A DNA stretch of 64,000 bases from Mycobacterium sp. IS-836 (GTDB taxonomy: Bacteria > Actinomycetota > Actinomycetes > Mycobacteriales > Mycobacteriaceae), in NCBI RefSeq assembly GCF_001954275.1, contig NZ_MBEU01000003.1, positions 59,794 through 123,793 of the forward strand, given 5' to 3'. The translations under genes were made by a program, and so were the position numbers. The notes beneath the pieces were generated by a model. It worked only from the letters and a program-made list of their open reading frames with translations, was not told the origin of the DNA and ran no database searches. Below, piece after piece: positions 43,499 through 56,521 of this stretch (its first letter is position 1; each line of letters begins with the position of its first letter).

Positions 43499-44600
43499 CT
43501 TTTCGGTTGCGCCACCGGATTCCCGCTTCCAGGAACCCGTCGATGTCTCCGTCCAGAACGGCCGCGGGATTGCCCACCTCGTACTCGGTTCGCAGATCCT
43601 TGACCATCTGATACGGGTGTAGTACGTAGGAGCGCATCTGGTTTCCCCAGGAACTGCCGCCTTCGCCTTTCAAGGCGTCCAGCTCGGCACGCTCTTCTGA
43701 TCGCTTGCGCTCCAACAACTTTGCTTGGAGCACTCGCATTGCCGAAACTTTGTTCTGCAGTTGCGACTTTTCGTTCTGACAAGTTACGACGATACCCGTT
43801 GGGATGTGGGTTAAGCGAACCGCGGAGTCGGTGGTGTTCACCGACTGGCCGCCGGGCCCGCTGGAGCGGTAAACGTCCACTCGCACATCGCCTTCCGGAA
43901 TGTCGATGTGATCGGTGGTTTCGACCACCGGAAGCACCTCGACTTCGGCGAAGGATGTCTGACGCCGGCTTTGGTTGTCGAACGGGCTGATTCGCACCAG
44001 TCGATGAGTGCCCTGTTCGACGGACAACGTGCCGTAGGCGAACGGCGCATGCACGGCGAACGTCGCGCTTTTGATCCCCGCTTCCTCGGCGTAGGAGGTG
44101 TCGAACACCTCGACCGAATACTTGTGCTGCTCGGCCCACCGGATATACATCCGCATCAGCATCTCGGCCCAGTCGGCGGCGTCCACCCCGCCGGCGCCGG
44201 AGCGAATGGTGACCAGTGCCTCGCGCTCGTCGTACTCACCCGAGAGCAGGGTGCGCACCTCGGCGGCTTCGATGTCGGCGCGCAGGGCCTTCAGCTCGGC
44301 ATCGGCCTCGGCCAGCGCTTCGGCCGCGCCTTCACCCTCCTCGGCCGCCAGCTCGTACAGCACCGGCAGGTCGTCCAGCCGCTGCCGCAACTCCTCGATC
44401 CGGCGCAGCTCGCCCTGTGTGTGGGATAACTCACTCGTGACGCGCTGCGCGCGGGCCTGGTCGTCCCAGAGGTGCGGGTCGGACGCCTCGTGTTCGAGCT
44501 TCTCGATGCGGCCGCGCAGACCGTCGACATCGAGCACCCGCTCCACCGTGGTCAGGGCGGAGTCAAGGGCGGCGATGTCGGCTTGACGGTCGGGTTCCAC
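43488..44600 (-). CDS. prfB: Peptide chain release factor 2
   Basis: This 370-residue RF2 has the GGQ loop [20 protein letters not shown] that triggers peptidyl-tRNA hydrolysis and the stop-recognition SPF motif [12 protein letters not shown]. It reads UGA and UAA. The gene is one uninterrupted frame; the programmed +1 frameshift of enterobacterial prfB is absent. It starts with GTG, divergent from fprA. Confidence 0.97.
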   Translation of the reverse strand: MEPDRQADIAALDSALTTVERVLDVDGLRGRIEKLEHEASDPHLWDDQARAQRVTSELSHTQGELRRIEELRQRLDDLPVLYELAAEEGEGAAEALAEADAELKALRADIEAAEVRTLLSGEYDEREALVTIRSGAGGVDAADWAEMLMRMYIRWAEQHKYSVEVFDTSYAEEAGIKSATFAVHAPFAYGTLSVEQGTHRLVRISPFDNQSRRQTSFAEVEVLPVVETTDHIDIPEGDVRVDVYRSSGPGGQSVNTTDSAVRLTHIPTGIVVTCQNEKSQLQNKVSAMRVLQAKLLERKRSEERAELDALKGEGGSSWGNQMRSYVLHPYQMVKDLRTEYEVGNPAAVLDGDIDGFLEAGIRWRNRKDDD

Positions 44601-44755
44601 AGCCGCCCACGTTACCGGGGGCTTTGCGCTCGGCGAGTGCTCAGGTCACGACCAGCGGTCATGCGTTTAGCATCGAGTCACGATCATGTGCAGCCCCGAC
44701 TGCGCCGCGACAGCCCCTCTGCGCGCAGGCCGGGCACTAAACAGAAGGCTCGAGT

Positions 44756-46117
44756 ATGCGCCCATACCATGTCGCCATCGTCGGCTCCGGACCGTCGGGA
44801 TTCTTCGCCGCAGCATCGTTGCTGAAAGCCGCCGACACCTCCGACGAGATCGACGTCGCCGTCGACATGATCGAGATGCTGCCCACCCCGTGGGGGTTGG
44901 TGCGCTCCGGTGTCGCTCCCGATCACCCCAAGATCAAATCGATCAGCAAACAATTCGAGAAGACCGCCGAGGACCCCCGCTTCCGCTTCTTCGGCAACGT
45001 CGTGGTGGGCGAGCACCTCGAGGCGTCCGAACTCGCCGAGCACTACGACGCCGTGATCTACGCCGTCGGGGCGCAGTCGGACCGCTCGCTCAACATTCCC
45101 GGTGAGGACCTGCCGGGCAGTGTCGCGGCCGTCGATTTCGTGGGCTGGTACAACGCCCATCCCAACTTCGAGCAGATCTCGCCCGATCTGTCCGGCAGTC
45201 GCGCGGTGGTGATCGGCAACGGCAACGTCGCGCTCGACGTCGCGCGCATCCTGGTCACCGACCCGGGCGAGCTGGCGCGAACCGATATCGCCGATCACGC
45301 GCTGGAATCGCTGCGCCCATGCGGTGTGGAGGAAGTGGTGATCGTCGGCCGGCGCGGTCCGCTGCAGACCGCGTTCACGACGCTCGAGCTACGCGAGTTG
45401 GCAGACCTCGAAGGCGTCGACGTGATCGTGGATCCCGCCGATCTGGAGGGCATCACCGACGAGGATGCGGCCGCGGTCGGCAAGGTCTGCAAGCAGAACA
45501 TCAAGGTGCTGCGCGACTACGCGGGCCGTGAGCCCCGCCCGGGACACCGTCGAATGGTTTTCCGGTTCAAGACATCCCCGATCGAGATCAAGGGTGACGG
45601 CAAGGTGGAGCGGATCGTGCTGGGCCGCAACGAATTGGTCACCGATGAGAACGGGCGGGTGGCCGCCAAGGACACCGGCGAGCGCGAGGAACTGTCCGCG
45701 CAGCTGGTGGTGCGGTCGGTCGGGTACCGCGGCGTGCCCACCCCCGGACTGCCGTTCGACGACAAAAGCGCGACCATCCCCCACGCCAACGGCCGGGTCG
45801 AGGGTAGCCGCAACGAATACGTCGTCGGATGGATCAAGCGCGGGCCGACCGGTGTGATCGGCACTAATAAGAAGGACTCCCAGGACACCGTCGACACGCT
45901 GCTGGCCGACCTGACCGGGACCGACGAATTGGCCGACTTCGGCGAGGACCATGCCGACAAGTTGGCCGACTGGCTGGCCTCGCGGCAGCCGAAGTTGGTC
46001 ACCTCCGCTCACTGGGAGATCATCGATCGCCACGAGCGGGCCGCCGGTGAGCCGCACGGGCGCCCGCGGGTCAAGCTGCCGAGCCTGGCCGAGCTCTTGC
46101 GCATCAGCCACGGCTGA
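44756..46117 (+). CDS. fprA: NADPH-ferredoxin reductase FprA
   Basis: This 453-residue adrenodoxin-reductase-type flavoprotein has the FAD motif VAIVGSGPSGFFAAASLL at residues 6-23, PTPWGLVRSGVAPDHPKIK, the NADPH motif AVVIGNGNVALDVARIL, and the C-terminal GWIKRGPTGVIGTNKKDS. It passes electrons from NADPH to ferredoxins that feed P450s and could serve the stand-alone P450 at 4888. It is divergent from prfB and corresponds to Rv3106. Confidence 0.96.
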   Translation: MRPYHVAIVGSGPSGFFAAASLLKAADTSDEIDVAVDMIEMLPTPWGLVRSGVAPDHPKIKSISKQFEKTAEDPRFRFFGNVVVGEHLEASELAEHYDAVIYAVGAQSDRSLNIPGEDLPGSVAAVDFVGWYNAHPNFEQISPDLSGSRAVVIGNGNVALDVARILVTDPGELARTDIADHALESLRPCGVEEVVIVGRRGPLQTAFTTLELRELADLEGVDVIVDPADLEGITDEDAAAVGKVCKQNIKVLRDYAGREPRPGHRRMVFRFKTSPIEIKGDGKVERIVLGRNELVTDENGRVAAKDTGEREELSAQLVVRSVGYRGVPTPGLPFDDKSATIPHANGRVEGSRNEYVVGWIKRGPTGVIGTNKKDSQDTVDTLLADLTGTDELADFGEDHADKLADWLASRQPKLVTSAHWEIIDRHERAAGEPHGRPRVKLPSLAELLRISHG

Positions 46118-47701
46118 TCACGCGTCGATAAGCACCCCGGGGTTGAGAATTCCGGCCGGGTCCAGCGCGGACTTCGCCCCGCGCAACGCCGCCGCGAACG
46201 GGTCAGGGCGCTGCAAGTCGTACCACGGGCGGTGATCGCGGCCGACGGCGTGGTGGTGAGTGATGGTGCCGCCGGCGGCGATGATCGCCTCGGACACGGC
46301 GGCCTTGATCTCGTCCCATTGCGCGTCCAGGGAGTCCCACCGCCCGCCGGCATAGATGCCGTAATACGGAGCCGGGCCGTCGGGATAGACGTGGGTGAAC
46401 CGGCAGGTCACCACGCCGGTCCCGCAGATCCGTTCGACCGATGCGCGCGCCGCCCCGGTCACCGCGTCGTGCAGGGCCTCGAATGCGTCCCAGGTGCACG
46501 CCGTCTCGAACGTCTCGGCGATGACGCTGCGGCGGGCCAGCGCGTCGCGCTGGTACGGCATCCGCAGAAAGGCCGAACGCCAATTCCCGGAAGCATCCGA
46601 TTTGCTTGCATCGCTGGTGTTTTCGCGGTCGCGTCGCGCGGTCAGGACGCCGCCGTGTTCGGCGGCGATCGCTACTGCACGGTCGAGCCACGCGTCGACG
46701 GGGTGATCCGCGGATTCAAAAGCCAGCACCAGCATCCCTCCCCCGACCGCGGCTCCGGCGTTCAGGAATGCCTCGGCCGGATCCAGCAGCCGGCAATTCG
46801 ACGGGTAAAGGCCGGCCTGCGCGATCGTTCGGGTCGCGGCGAGCGCGTTCGCCCAGTCGTCGAACGCCAACGACGCGGTGACCTGCCACTTCGGCCGGTT
46901 TTGCAAGCGCATCCACGCCTCCGTGATGATGCCCAACGCGCCCTCGGAGCCGAGGAACAACCGATCGGGCGACGGCCCGGCGCCGGATCCCGGGAGCCGC
47001 CGCGATTCGCTCACCCCGGCCGGGGTGACGACGCGCAGCGATTCGGTCAGGTCGTCGATGTGGGTGTAGAGCGTGGCGAAGTGCCCGCCGGCACGGGTGG
47101 CCAGCCAGCCGCCCAGGCTGGAAAATCCGAACGACTGCGGATAGTGGCGCAGCGTCAAATCGTGTGGGCGTAACTGGTTTTCGATCTCCGGCCCGAGGGC
47201 TCCGGCCTGGATGCGGGCGGATCGACTGGTCCGGTCGAGCTCGAGCACCGCGTCCATGGCGGTGGTATCCACCGTGACGGCCAGCCCGTCGAAGCGCGGT
47301 TCGACGCCGCCGACCACCGAGCTGCCGCCGCCGTACGGGATCACCGAAATTCCCTGGCGCGCAGCCCAATCCAGGACATCGATCACATCCTGCTCGCGGC
47401 GGGGTCGCACTACGAGGTCGGGAACGTGGTCGAGGCGGCCGTGCAGGTTGCGCACGACGTCGCGGAAAGCCTTGCCGTGCGCGTGGGCGGCCCGATCGAC
47501 GGAGTCAACGGAGCACAGATCGGCCAGCGACGACGGCGGGGCCACCCGCGGCTCGGCCAAGCCGAGCGTGTGGGGATCCGGGGGCGGGTGATCGGTTAGG
47601 TCGTGCCCGGGGAGCAGCGCCGCCACGCGTGCGATCAGCTCGCGTGTCTCGTGCTCCGAAAGCGCGTCCTCGACGGTGCCCCAGCCCCACCACGAACGCA
47701 T
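46118..47701 (-). CDS. agpS: FAD-linked oxidase, alkyldihydroxyacetonephosphate-synthase-like
   Basis: This 527-residue flavoprotein has an FAD_binding_4 domain (RREQDVIDVLDWAARQ, VIPYGGGSSVVGGVEP, HYPQSFGFSSLGGWLATRAGG) and a C-terminal FAD-oxidase domain ending TITHHHAVGRDHRPWY, with the HHH cluster typical of AGPS. Family enzymes swap the acyl chain of acyl-DHAP for an alkyl ether. Ether lipids are not established in mycobacteria, so the true substrate is open. It is convergent with fprA with no gap. It corresponds to Rv3107c. Confidence 0.88.
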   Translation of the reverse strand: MRSWWGWGTVEDALSEHETRELIARVAALLPGHDLTDHPPPDPHTLGLAEPRVAPPSSLADLCSVDSVDRAAHAHGKAFRDVVRNLHGRLDHVPDLVVRPRREQDVIDVLDWAARQGISVIPYGGGSSVVGGVEPRFDGLAVTVDTTAMDAVLELDRTSRSARIQAGALGPEIENQLRPHDLTLRHYPQSFGFSSLGGWLATRAGGHFATLYTHIDDLTESLRVVTPAGVSESRRLPGSGAGPSPDRLFLGSEGALGIITEAWMRLQNRPKWQVTASLAFDDWANALAATRTIAQAGLYPSNCRLLDPAEAFLNAGAAVGGGMLVLAFESADHPVDAWLDRAVAIAAEHGGVLTARRDRENTSDASKSDASGNWRSAFLRMPYQRDALARRSVIAETFETACTWDAFEALHDAVTGAARASVERICGTGVVTCRFTHVYPDGPAPYYGIYAGGRWDSLDAQWDEIKAAVSEAIIAAGGTITHHHAVGRDHRPWYDLQRPDPFAAALRGAKSALDPAGILNPGVLIDA

Positions 47702-47711
47702 GCTGGCGGCG

Positions 47712-47915
47712 TCAGCGTTTCAAGACGACGACGGCGGTTCCGGCGATCAGCAGCAGGATGGCCGCGGCGATGGCCCAGCCGGCGCCGGCGAGCCACCAGA
47801 TGACGGCGAGCGCCACGAGTCCCGGTGAGACCGCGAAGAGCGCTATCCCAGGGTTCTGCCTGATCACCGCCAGAGCGCTCTTTGCCCGGATCGGATCGAT
47901 TTCTCCGCGTGCCAT
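47712..47915 (-). CDS. Small two-helix membrane protein
   Basis: This 67-residue protein has a polar head (MARGEIDPIRAKSALAVIR) and two hydrophobic helices (IALFAVSPGLVALAVIWWLA and GWAIAAAILLLIAGTAVVVL) ending LKR. It lies 10 bases upstream of the agpS-like gene on the same strand, so probably the same transcript. No family is recognised. Confidence 0.65.
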   Translation of the reverse strand: MARGEIDPIRAKSALAVIRQNPGIALFAVSPGLVALAVIWWLAGAGWAIAAAILLLIAGTAVVVLKR

Positions 47916-47953
47916 GCCCTCAGAATGCCAGACAAGTGCCTTCTGCGGGTTGA

Positions 47954-47973
47954 TAAAGGACGAAGGCCCCTAG
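47954..47973. promoter_or_regulatory. DosR-like box before the first Acg-type gene
   Basis: The core AGGACGAAGGCCCC (47957-47970) matches 10 of 14 positions of the DosR core GGGACTWWAGTCCC. It ends 36 bases before the GTG at 48007, a usual distance for a DosR site overlapping the -35. Acg-type genes are DosR targets in M. tuberculosis. Confidence 0.5.
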
Positions 47974-48006
47974 GGGTCCACGCCCGCTCGCCATAGCGTC
48001 GACGGT

Positions 48007-48969
48007 GTGGAAGTCGAGGCGCTCAAGACGGCGGTCCTGCTGGCCTGCCGCGCTCCGTCCGTTCACAACAGCCAGCCGTGGCGGTGGGTGGCGCAAGGCG
48101 ACGTCATCGATCTGTTCGTCGACCGGCACCGAACGGTGCCCGCCGCCGACCGGTCCGGCCGGGAAGCGGTGTTGAGTTGTGGCGCCGCGCTCGATCACTT
48201 TCGCGTCGCCATGACCGCGTCCGGTTGGCTGCCGAGCATTACTCGGCTGCCCGACCCGATCGATCCCACTCACTTGGCCTCTGTCGAATTCAGCCCGATG
48301 GATCACGTCACCGCGGCGCAGCGGCAACGCGCGCGGGCGATCCTGCAACGTCGGACCGACCGGCTCGCGTTCGGCATGCCTACCTACTGGTATGCGTTCG
48401 AACCCGAGCTGCGAAGCGCGTTGGGCGAAAGCGTTGCGACGCTTGACGTTCTGGCCGACGATCAACGCCCGCTCCTGGCGGAGGCCTCGCAGCTCAGCGA
48501 ATCGCTCCGGCGCGAAGATTCGTCGTATCAGCTCGAACTGCAATGGTGGACTTCGCCATTCGCGTTGGCCGAGGGCGTGCCGCCGAGCGCGCTGGCATCG
48601 GATATCGAGCGCCACCGAGTCGACGTGGCCCGTGACTTCCCGGTCCGAAGCCACCAGGATCGACGCCCGGAGATCGGCGCGGACTGGTCGAAAATCCTTG
48701 TGCTGTCGACCCCTGAGGACACGCGGGCCGAGGTGTTGGCGTGCGGCGAGGCGCTGTCGGCCGTCCTACTCGAATGCACCGTGGCCGGAATGGCGACTTG
48801 CACGTTGACGCATCTGATCGAATCGGAGGAAAGCCGCGATGTCGTCCGCAACCTCGTCGGCCACGGCGAACCCCAGGTGCTGGTCCGCGCCGGGATCGCG
48901 CCGCCCCTGGAAGCGATTCCGGCACCGACACCGCGGCGGCCGTTGGACGACGTTCTCGAGTTTCGCTAG
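48007..48969 (+). CDS. Acg-family FMN-binding nitroreductase-like protein
   Basis: This 320-residue protein has two degenerate nitroreductase halves and the family signatures ACRAPSVHNSQPWRWVAQGD, ADRSGREAVLSCGAALDH, ILQRRTDRLAFG, and the C-terminal PQVLVRAGIAPPL. Acg-type proteins bind FMN but lack normal nitroreductase activity and may store or sequester it. It resembles Rv3127. A DosR-like box lies upstream. It starts with GTG and is followed 50 bases later by a PNPOx-like gene. Confidence 0.88.
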   Translation: MEVEALKTAVLLACRAPSVHNSQPWRWVAQGDVIDLFVDRHRTVPAADRSGREAVLSCGAALDHFRVAMTASGWLPSITRLPDPIDPTHLASVEFSPMDHVTAAQRQRARAILQRRTDRLAFGMPTYWYAFEPELRSALGESVATLDVLADDQRPLLAEASQLSESLRREDSSYQLELQWWTSPFALAEGVPPSALASDIERHRVDVARDFPVRSHQDRRPEIGADWSKILVLSTPEDTRAEVLACGEALSAVLLECTVAGMATCTLTHLIESEESRDVVRNLVGHGEPQVLVRAGIAPPLEAIPAPTPRRPLDDVLEFR

Positions 48970-49019
48970 CTCTCCCGACGGCTTGAAATCGTGGCGGTGC
49001 GCAGGGAAAGGTTGGAACC

Positions 49020-49448
49020 ATGACCGATGAGCCAGTCACCATCCTGTCGGAGGACGAGAGTTGGCGCCGCTTGGGCGGCGTCGCGCTGGGCCGGCTGGTA
49101 ACCAGCTTTGCGGGTGAGCCCGAGATCTTCCCGGTCAACTTCGGCGTACAGGGCCGGACCGTGCTGTTTCGGACTTCCGAAGGCACCAAACTGTTCTCCG
49201 CCGTGGCCAACAGCGTCGTGCTGTTCGAGGCCGACGACCACAATGTCGCGGAAGGCTGGAGCGTGATCGTCCGTGGTCGCGCAAAGGTGCTACGCACCGA
49301 CGCCGAGATCGAGGAGGCCGACAGGGCCCAGCTCCTGCCGTGGACCGCGATACCCAAGGTTCACTACGTCCGCGTCACCGCGTCCGAAATCACGGGCCGC
49401 CACTTCAGGTTCGGACCGGAGCCAGAACCCGCCGCGGGCCCTGCCTGA
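49020..49448 (+). CDS. Pyridoxamine 5'-phosphate oxidase-like flavin-binding protein
   Basis: This 142-residue split-barrel protein contains GGVALGRLVTSFAGEPEIFP, VNFGVQGRTVLFRTSEGTKL and EGWSVIVRGRAKVL, typical of small FMN- or F420-binding proteins of this fold. It resembles Rv3129 of the dormancy region in place and type. GGAAAGG lies about 10 bases before the ATG. It may reduce or detoxify quinone or nitro compounds; no substrate is evident. Confidence 0.85.
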   Translation: MTDEPVTILSEDESWRRLGGVALGRLVTSFAGEPEIFPVNFGVQGRTVLFRTSEGTKLFSAVANSVVLFEADDHNVAEGWSVIVRGRAKVLRTDAEIEEADRAQLLPWTAIPKVHYVRVTASEITGRHFRFGPEPEPAAGPA

Positions 49449-49462
49449 CGCGGGGGCTTGCG

Positions 49463-49482
49463 GCAGGGCCAAAGGTCCCCCG
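49463..49482. promoter_or_regulatory. DosR box before the second Acg-type gene
   Basis: The core GGGCCAAAGGTCCC (49466-49479) matches the DosR core GGGACTWWAGTCCC at 11 of 14 positions and is nearly palindromic. It lies 107 bases before the ATG at 49587. Confidence 0.7.
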
Positions 49483-49586
49483 ATGCCGATGGCTTCCTGC
49501 TCTGCTGGCGACGGTGGCGCCGCGCGATCCTGGAAAACATGACCACACTTCTCGACAGCAAGGTTTGTCGGACCGGAGAGGCAGAC

Positions 49587-52908
<3,322 letters not shown>

Positions 52909-52932
52909 GGCGCCACTCCCGACATCCGCTGC

Positions 52933-53739
52933 CTACAAGTTGCCGCACCGAACCGTGAGTATTGAGCATCCCACGTTGTACGCCCCGCACACGTCATTGG
53001 CGGCGTGCATATCGGTGACGAAGAGCTGCCCGGTGTCCGCGTTGGCCTCCAGGTATCCGCCGACACCTCCGCGGATGACCGTGGACTCGACCGGCACGTC
53101 GGGGTAACGCGGCGTCCAGCGGGCCAGCCGGCGATTCAGTTGCGCTTGCACCAAGCGGTTTCCGTCGCCGACATCGTCGGGGGTCTCGGCGACGTGTGCG
53201 GCCAGTGCCCGCAGCGGAACTCGGCGCAACCTCGCCTCGTCGAACGCGTGTCGCAGCACCGAACCATTGTCCACTTGCACGACGACCTCGTTGACCTCGG
53301 GGCTTGCCGGACCGCCCGGCGAGCGGTGCACCACCGCAACTGGGCACAACGCCGATTCGGCCAGGGCAGCTGCGACGGTGCCACCGATGCGGCGCGCGTG
53401 GTTGAGCCCGATCGACCCGACGCAGATCAAGGCCGCCGACCTCGATTCGGCCATCAGCTTGGCCAGCGGCCGCCCCCACAGGATCTCGGTTTCGATCTTG
53501 ACCGGCTTGTCCGTGGCGTCGACGGCCCGGTAGGCGGCGTAGAGCGCCGCGCGGGCAACGCTTTGCGGGTCGTCCTGCGAGCCCGCCGCGGGGGTGCACA
53601 GCGGATCGACGACGTACACCAGTCGCAGCGGGATGTCCCGGGCGACCGCCTCGTCGACGGCCCACAAGGCCGCGTGAGTCGCCGCCCTTGATCCGTCGAT
53701 GCCGACGACGACCGACGGAGCTGGGTAGATGTCGCTCAT
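52933..53739 (-). CDS. Tandem universal stress protein (Rv3134c-like)
   Basis: This 268-residue protein has two USP domains. The first begins APSVVVGIDGSRAATHAALW, with a nucleotide-binding GSIGLNHARRIGGTVAAALA stretch; the second is shorter and less conserved. I chose ATG 53739 because AAAGGAGA precedes it by 5-12 bases; an ATG 27 bases upstream is also in frame. It is the first gene of the dosR operon. Two DosR-like boxes lie upstream (53832-53845, 53907-53920), supporting autoinduction. Confidence 0.93.
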   Translation of the reverse strand: MSDIYPAPSVVVGIDGSRAATHAALWAVDEAVARDIPLRLVYVVDPLCTPAAGSQDDPQSVARAALYAAYRAVDATDKPVKIETEILWGRPLAKLMAESRSAALICVGSIGLNHARRIGGTVAAALAESALCPVAVVHRSPGGPASPEVNEVVVQVDNGSVLRHAFDEARLRRVPLRALAAHVAETPDDVGDGNRLVQAQLNRRLARWTPRYPDVPVESTVIRGGVGGYLEANADTGQLFVTDMHAANDVCGAYNVGCSILTVRCGNL

Positions 53740-53831
53740 CGGAGTCTCCTTTGCGGGAGTGTTCATCGTTGCTAACCCGTACGTTATGGGCCGGGCACGC
53801 CGTTTCCGCAGAGGCGATGGTCACCAACCGA

Positions 53832-53845
53832 GTGCCATTGGTCCC
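53832..53845 (-). promoter_or_regulatory. DosR-like box 1 of the dos operon
   Basis: Read on the minus strand the core is GGGACCAATGGCAC: GGGAC plus the central AA, G and C positions agree with GGGACTWWAGTCCC. It lies about 93 bases before the start of the universal stress gene. Confidence 0.55.
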
Positions 53846-53906
53846 TTTCAATCCGGGATTGGGCGTTACCTCGCGTCGGGAAATTTCCTGGACTTGCTCC
53901 GTTAAC

Positions 53907-53920
53907 GGGACCAAAACGCG
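53907..53920. promoter_or_regulatory. DosR-like box 2, intergenic
   Basis: GGGACCAAAACGCG has the strong GGGAC half-site and central A/T bases but a poor second half (9 of 14). Paired DosR sites of unequal strength are usual at this promoter in M. tuberculosis. It could act on either the dos operon or the PPE side. Confidence 0.4.
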
Positions 53921-54163
53921 ATACTGGGCCTCTCGGGCCCACGACGATTCATAGCTGAAGGCTGCAGAGATGCCCCGTGCGCATGCCCCGCCAGCTCTTT
54001 TACTGGCGACGCCGGCCGCGACCCTAGCGGCCCCCGTGCAGCCACCGAGTCTGCGATAACGCAGGACCAACTCACTTCTTTAGACCACCGCCGACACGGC
54101 GGTGGTGCGTTGTCGACGCCGATGAACCTCACCGCAAACAACTCACGAAGGAGATGCGACACA

Positions 54164-55300
54164 ATGGATTTCGCATTTTTGCCACCGGAAATCAATTCGG
54201 CCCGAATGTACGCCGGGCCGGGGGCCGTATCGCTGTTGGCCGCAGCGGGCAGCTGGGACGCGCTGTCGGCCGAGTTGAGCGCCACAGCCGAGTCCTACGA
54301 GTCGGTGCTCTCCGGCCTGGACTTGCAGTGGCGCGGGCCCGCATCCGAAGCGATGGCGGCCACCGCCGCACGCTACGTAGGTTGGCTGCAAACGACCGCC
54401 GAACAAACAAAGCAGACCGCCATGCAGGCCAGGACGGCGGCGGCGGCCTATGAGCAGGCCTACGCGATGACGATTCCGCCGCCGGCGGTCACCGCCAACC
54501 GGACACAACTGGCCTCGCTGATCGCGACGAATGTGCTAGGCCAGAACACGGCGGCGATCGCGGCCACCGAGGCGCAGTACGCCGACTATTGGGCTCAGGA
54601 CTCCGCTGCGATGTCCGGCTACTCCGCCTCGTCGACAGCCGCGACGACGGAGCTACCTAAGTTCTTCTCCCCGAACCGCACCACCAACGAGTCCGGGCTG
54701 GCCGCTCAGAGCGCGTCGGTCGGCCGAGCCAATGCGACCGCAGCGGTTACACGGTCGGCTGCGCAGGCGGTTTCCGCGGCCGCCCAGCAGGCGCCGGCGG
54801 CCGCCGCGGCCGCCCCCGCGGCCGCGGGCGACTCGACCGCCTTCCGCATCCTTGACGCCATTCAGGCAACCAATGTCGCGCTCACCGCCCCCTACAACAT
54901 GGAAGCGTTCGCTTCCGGCGTCATTGGGGCCGAGAACAACCTCGGCATTTTGCCCAAGGCGGCGGCGGCTCCCGCCGCGCTGGCCCCCGCGCTGACCGCA
55001 GCTCCCCAGCTGGGCGGTGGCGCGGGCCTGGGCAACGTCACTGCAACGTTCGCCCGCGCGGGGACCATCGGCCCGATGTCCGTCCCGGCGAGCTGGTCGG
55101 CGCCGTCGACCGGTCAGATCGCGCGGTTGGAGCCCGCCGGCTTCACCACGATTCCGGGCACCGAGGAGGCGGTCGCCTCGGGTTACCCCGGCTACCCGGG
55201 GATGCCGGCGGGGAACGTCGCTCGGGGCGCGGGCGTGGGCGGTCCGCCCCGCTACGGTGTCCGGCTCACGGTGATGCCGCGCCCGCCCGCGGCCGGCTAA
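54164..55300 (+). CDS. PPE family protein, SVP subfamily (PPE50-like)
   Basis: This 378-residue protein has the PPE domain (~1-180): [38 protein letters not shown] and the YxxxD/E-type region. The central part is Ala/Ser-rich, and the C-terminal SVP motif [15 protein letters not shown] lies near residue 305. Such proteins are exported by ESX-5 with a PE partner and sit in the outer membrane. No PE gene lies next to it. It is followed 95 bases later by a second PPE of the same type, as with Rv3135-Rv3136. Confidence 0.93.
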   Translation: MDFAFLPPEINSARMYAGPGAVSLLAAAGSWDALSAELSATAESYESVLSGLDLQWRGPASEAMAATAARYVGWLQTTAEQTKQTAMQARTAAAAYEQAYAMTIPPPAVTANRTQLASLIATNVLGQNTAAIAATEAQYADYWAQDSAAMSGYSASSTAATTELPKFFSPNRTTNESGLAAQSASVGRANATAAVTRSAAQAVSAAAQQAPAAAAAAPAAAGDSTAFRILDAIQATNVALTAPYNMEAFASGVIGAENNLGILPKAAAAPAALAPALTAAPQLGGGAGLGNVTATFARAGTIGPMSVPASWSAPSTGQIARLEPAGFTTIPGTEEAVASGYPGYPGMPAGNVARGAGVGGPPRYGVRLTVMPRPPAAG

Positions 55301-55395
55301 CGGACAGCTGATCCTCAGCAATTGAGGTCGCGAATGTTTCGCGGCCCGGCCGCAGCGCTGTTCGCTGCGCAGGACGCCTATCGAGATGTGACCCA

Positions 55396-56514
55396 ATGGA
55401 TTTCGTGTTCTTGCCACCGGAGATCAACTCCGCCCGGATGTACACCGGCCCGGGCTCGGGCCCGCTGCTGGCCGCCGCGGGAAGCTGGGACTCCCTGTCG
55501 GCCGAGTTGGGCATCGCGGCCGGGGTCTATGAGTCGGTGCTCTCGGGTCTGACGAGCTTGCACTGGCGCGGGCCGGCATCCGACGCGATGACGGCCGCCG
55601 CTATCCCCTATGTGGCCTGGCTGCACGCGGCCGCGGAACGGGCCGAGCAGACGGCGATCCAGGCCCGCGCCGCCGCGGCGGCCTACGAACTGGCATATGC
55701 GATGACGGTGCCCCCGGCAGCGGTCGCGGCCAACAGGATGCAGTTGGCGCTGCTGATAGCGACGAACTTCTTCGGCCAGAACACCGCGGCGATCGCGGCC
55801 ACCGAGGCGCAGTACGCCGAATACTGGGCCCAGGACGTCACCGCGATGTCCGGCTACGCGACCAGCTCGCTTGCGGCCACGCGGTTGACGCCATTCTCGT
55901 TGCCGAGGCAGGCCACCAAGCCCGACGGGATCAGCGCTCAAACCGCCGCGGTCGCGCAGGCCAACGCCGGCGCCGCGTCCGCAACCCCAGCCGCGCAAGC
56001 GGTTTCGGCTGCGCCCTCGCCCGCTTCGAGCACCTCGGGCAGTTTCGCACTGTTCGACGCCATCATGGCTACCGGCACCGCTCTGAAAGCTCCTACCAGT
56101 TTCGAGGGGTTTGTTTCCGGGATCGTCGGAGCCGAGAAGGACTTGGGGATTTTGCCCGCGCTCGGGTCGACAACCGCTCAGGTGGCCGCGACGCCCACGC
56201 TCGGCGGCGCCTCGGGCCTCGGAGGCGGTTTGGGCAACGTCACCGCAACGCTGGCGCGGTCCGGCACCATCGGATCGATGTCCGTGCCGGCGAGCTGGAG
56301 CGCACCGTCGGAAGGCACCGTTACGGCGTCTCCAGCGGCCCCCACAATCGCATTGGCGGGCAACGGATTACCGACGCCCGACGGGACCGGCGGGCCGACC
56401 GGTATGGCGGGCGTACCCGGGATGCCCGGAGGAAGAGTCTCGCGAGCCACGATTGTCGTCCCCCGATACGGCGCTCGGGTCACGGTGATGGCGCGCCCGC
56501 CGGCGGCCGGATGA
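55396..56514 (+). CDS. PPE family protein, SVP subfamily (PPE51-like)
   Basis: This 372-residue paralogue of the previous gene has [40 protein letters not shown] and the SVP motif [16 protein letters not shown]. It corresponds in position to PPE51 (Rv3136), which has been tied to uptake of small nutrients such as glycerol, glucose and trehalose across the outer membrane. No strong ribosome site is seen, so it may depend on upstream translation. It converges on the small membrane gene at 56522. Confidence 0.92.
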   Translation: MDFVFLPPEINSARMYTGPGSGPLLAAAGSWDSLSAELGIAAGVYESVLSGLTSLHWRGPASDAMTAAAIPYVAWLHAAAERAEQTAIQARAAAAAYELAYAMTVPPAAVAANRMQLALLIATNFFGQNTAAIAATEAQYAEYWAQDVTAMSGYATSSLAATRLTPFSLPRQATKPDGISAQTAAVAQANAGAASATPAAQAVSAAPSPASSTSGSFALFDAIMATGTALKAPTSFEGFVSGIVGAEKDLGILPALGSTTAQVAATPTLGGASGLGGGLGNVTATLARSGTIGSMSVPASWSAPSEGTVTASPAAPTIALAGNGLPTPDGTGGPTGMAGVPGMPGGRVSRATIVVPRYGARVTVMARPPAAG

Positions 56515-56521
56515 CGGTCGG

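Larger units (their letters stand above)
53740..54163. other. Divergent regulatory interval between the dos operon and the PPE genes
   Basis: These 424 bases have no convincing gene. They hold two DosR-like boxes near the universal-stress side and, on the PPE side, a good ribosome site AAGGAGAT about 8-15 bases before the ATG at 54164. The middle (53945-54060) shows no clear motif. Confidence 0.6.

Noticed and set aside
43488..44600. Programmed frameshift in prfB
   Set aside because: The gene is a single continuous frame from GTG to stop with normal RF2 length.
47971..47990. A second DosR box around CCTAGGGGTCC
   Set aside because: Only a GGGGTCC half resembles the site; the other half does not match.
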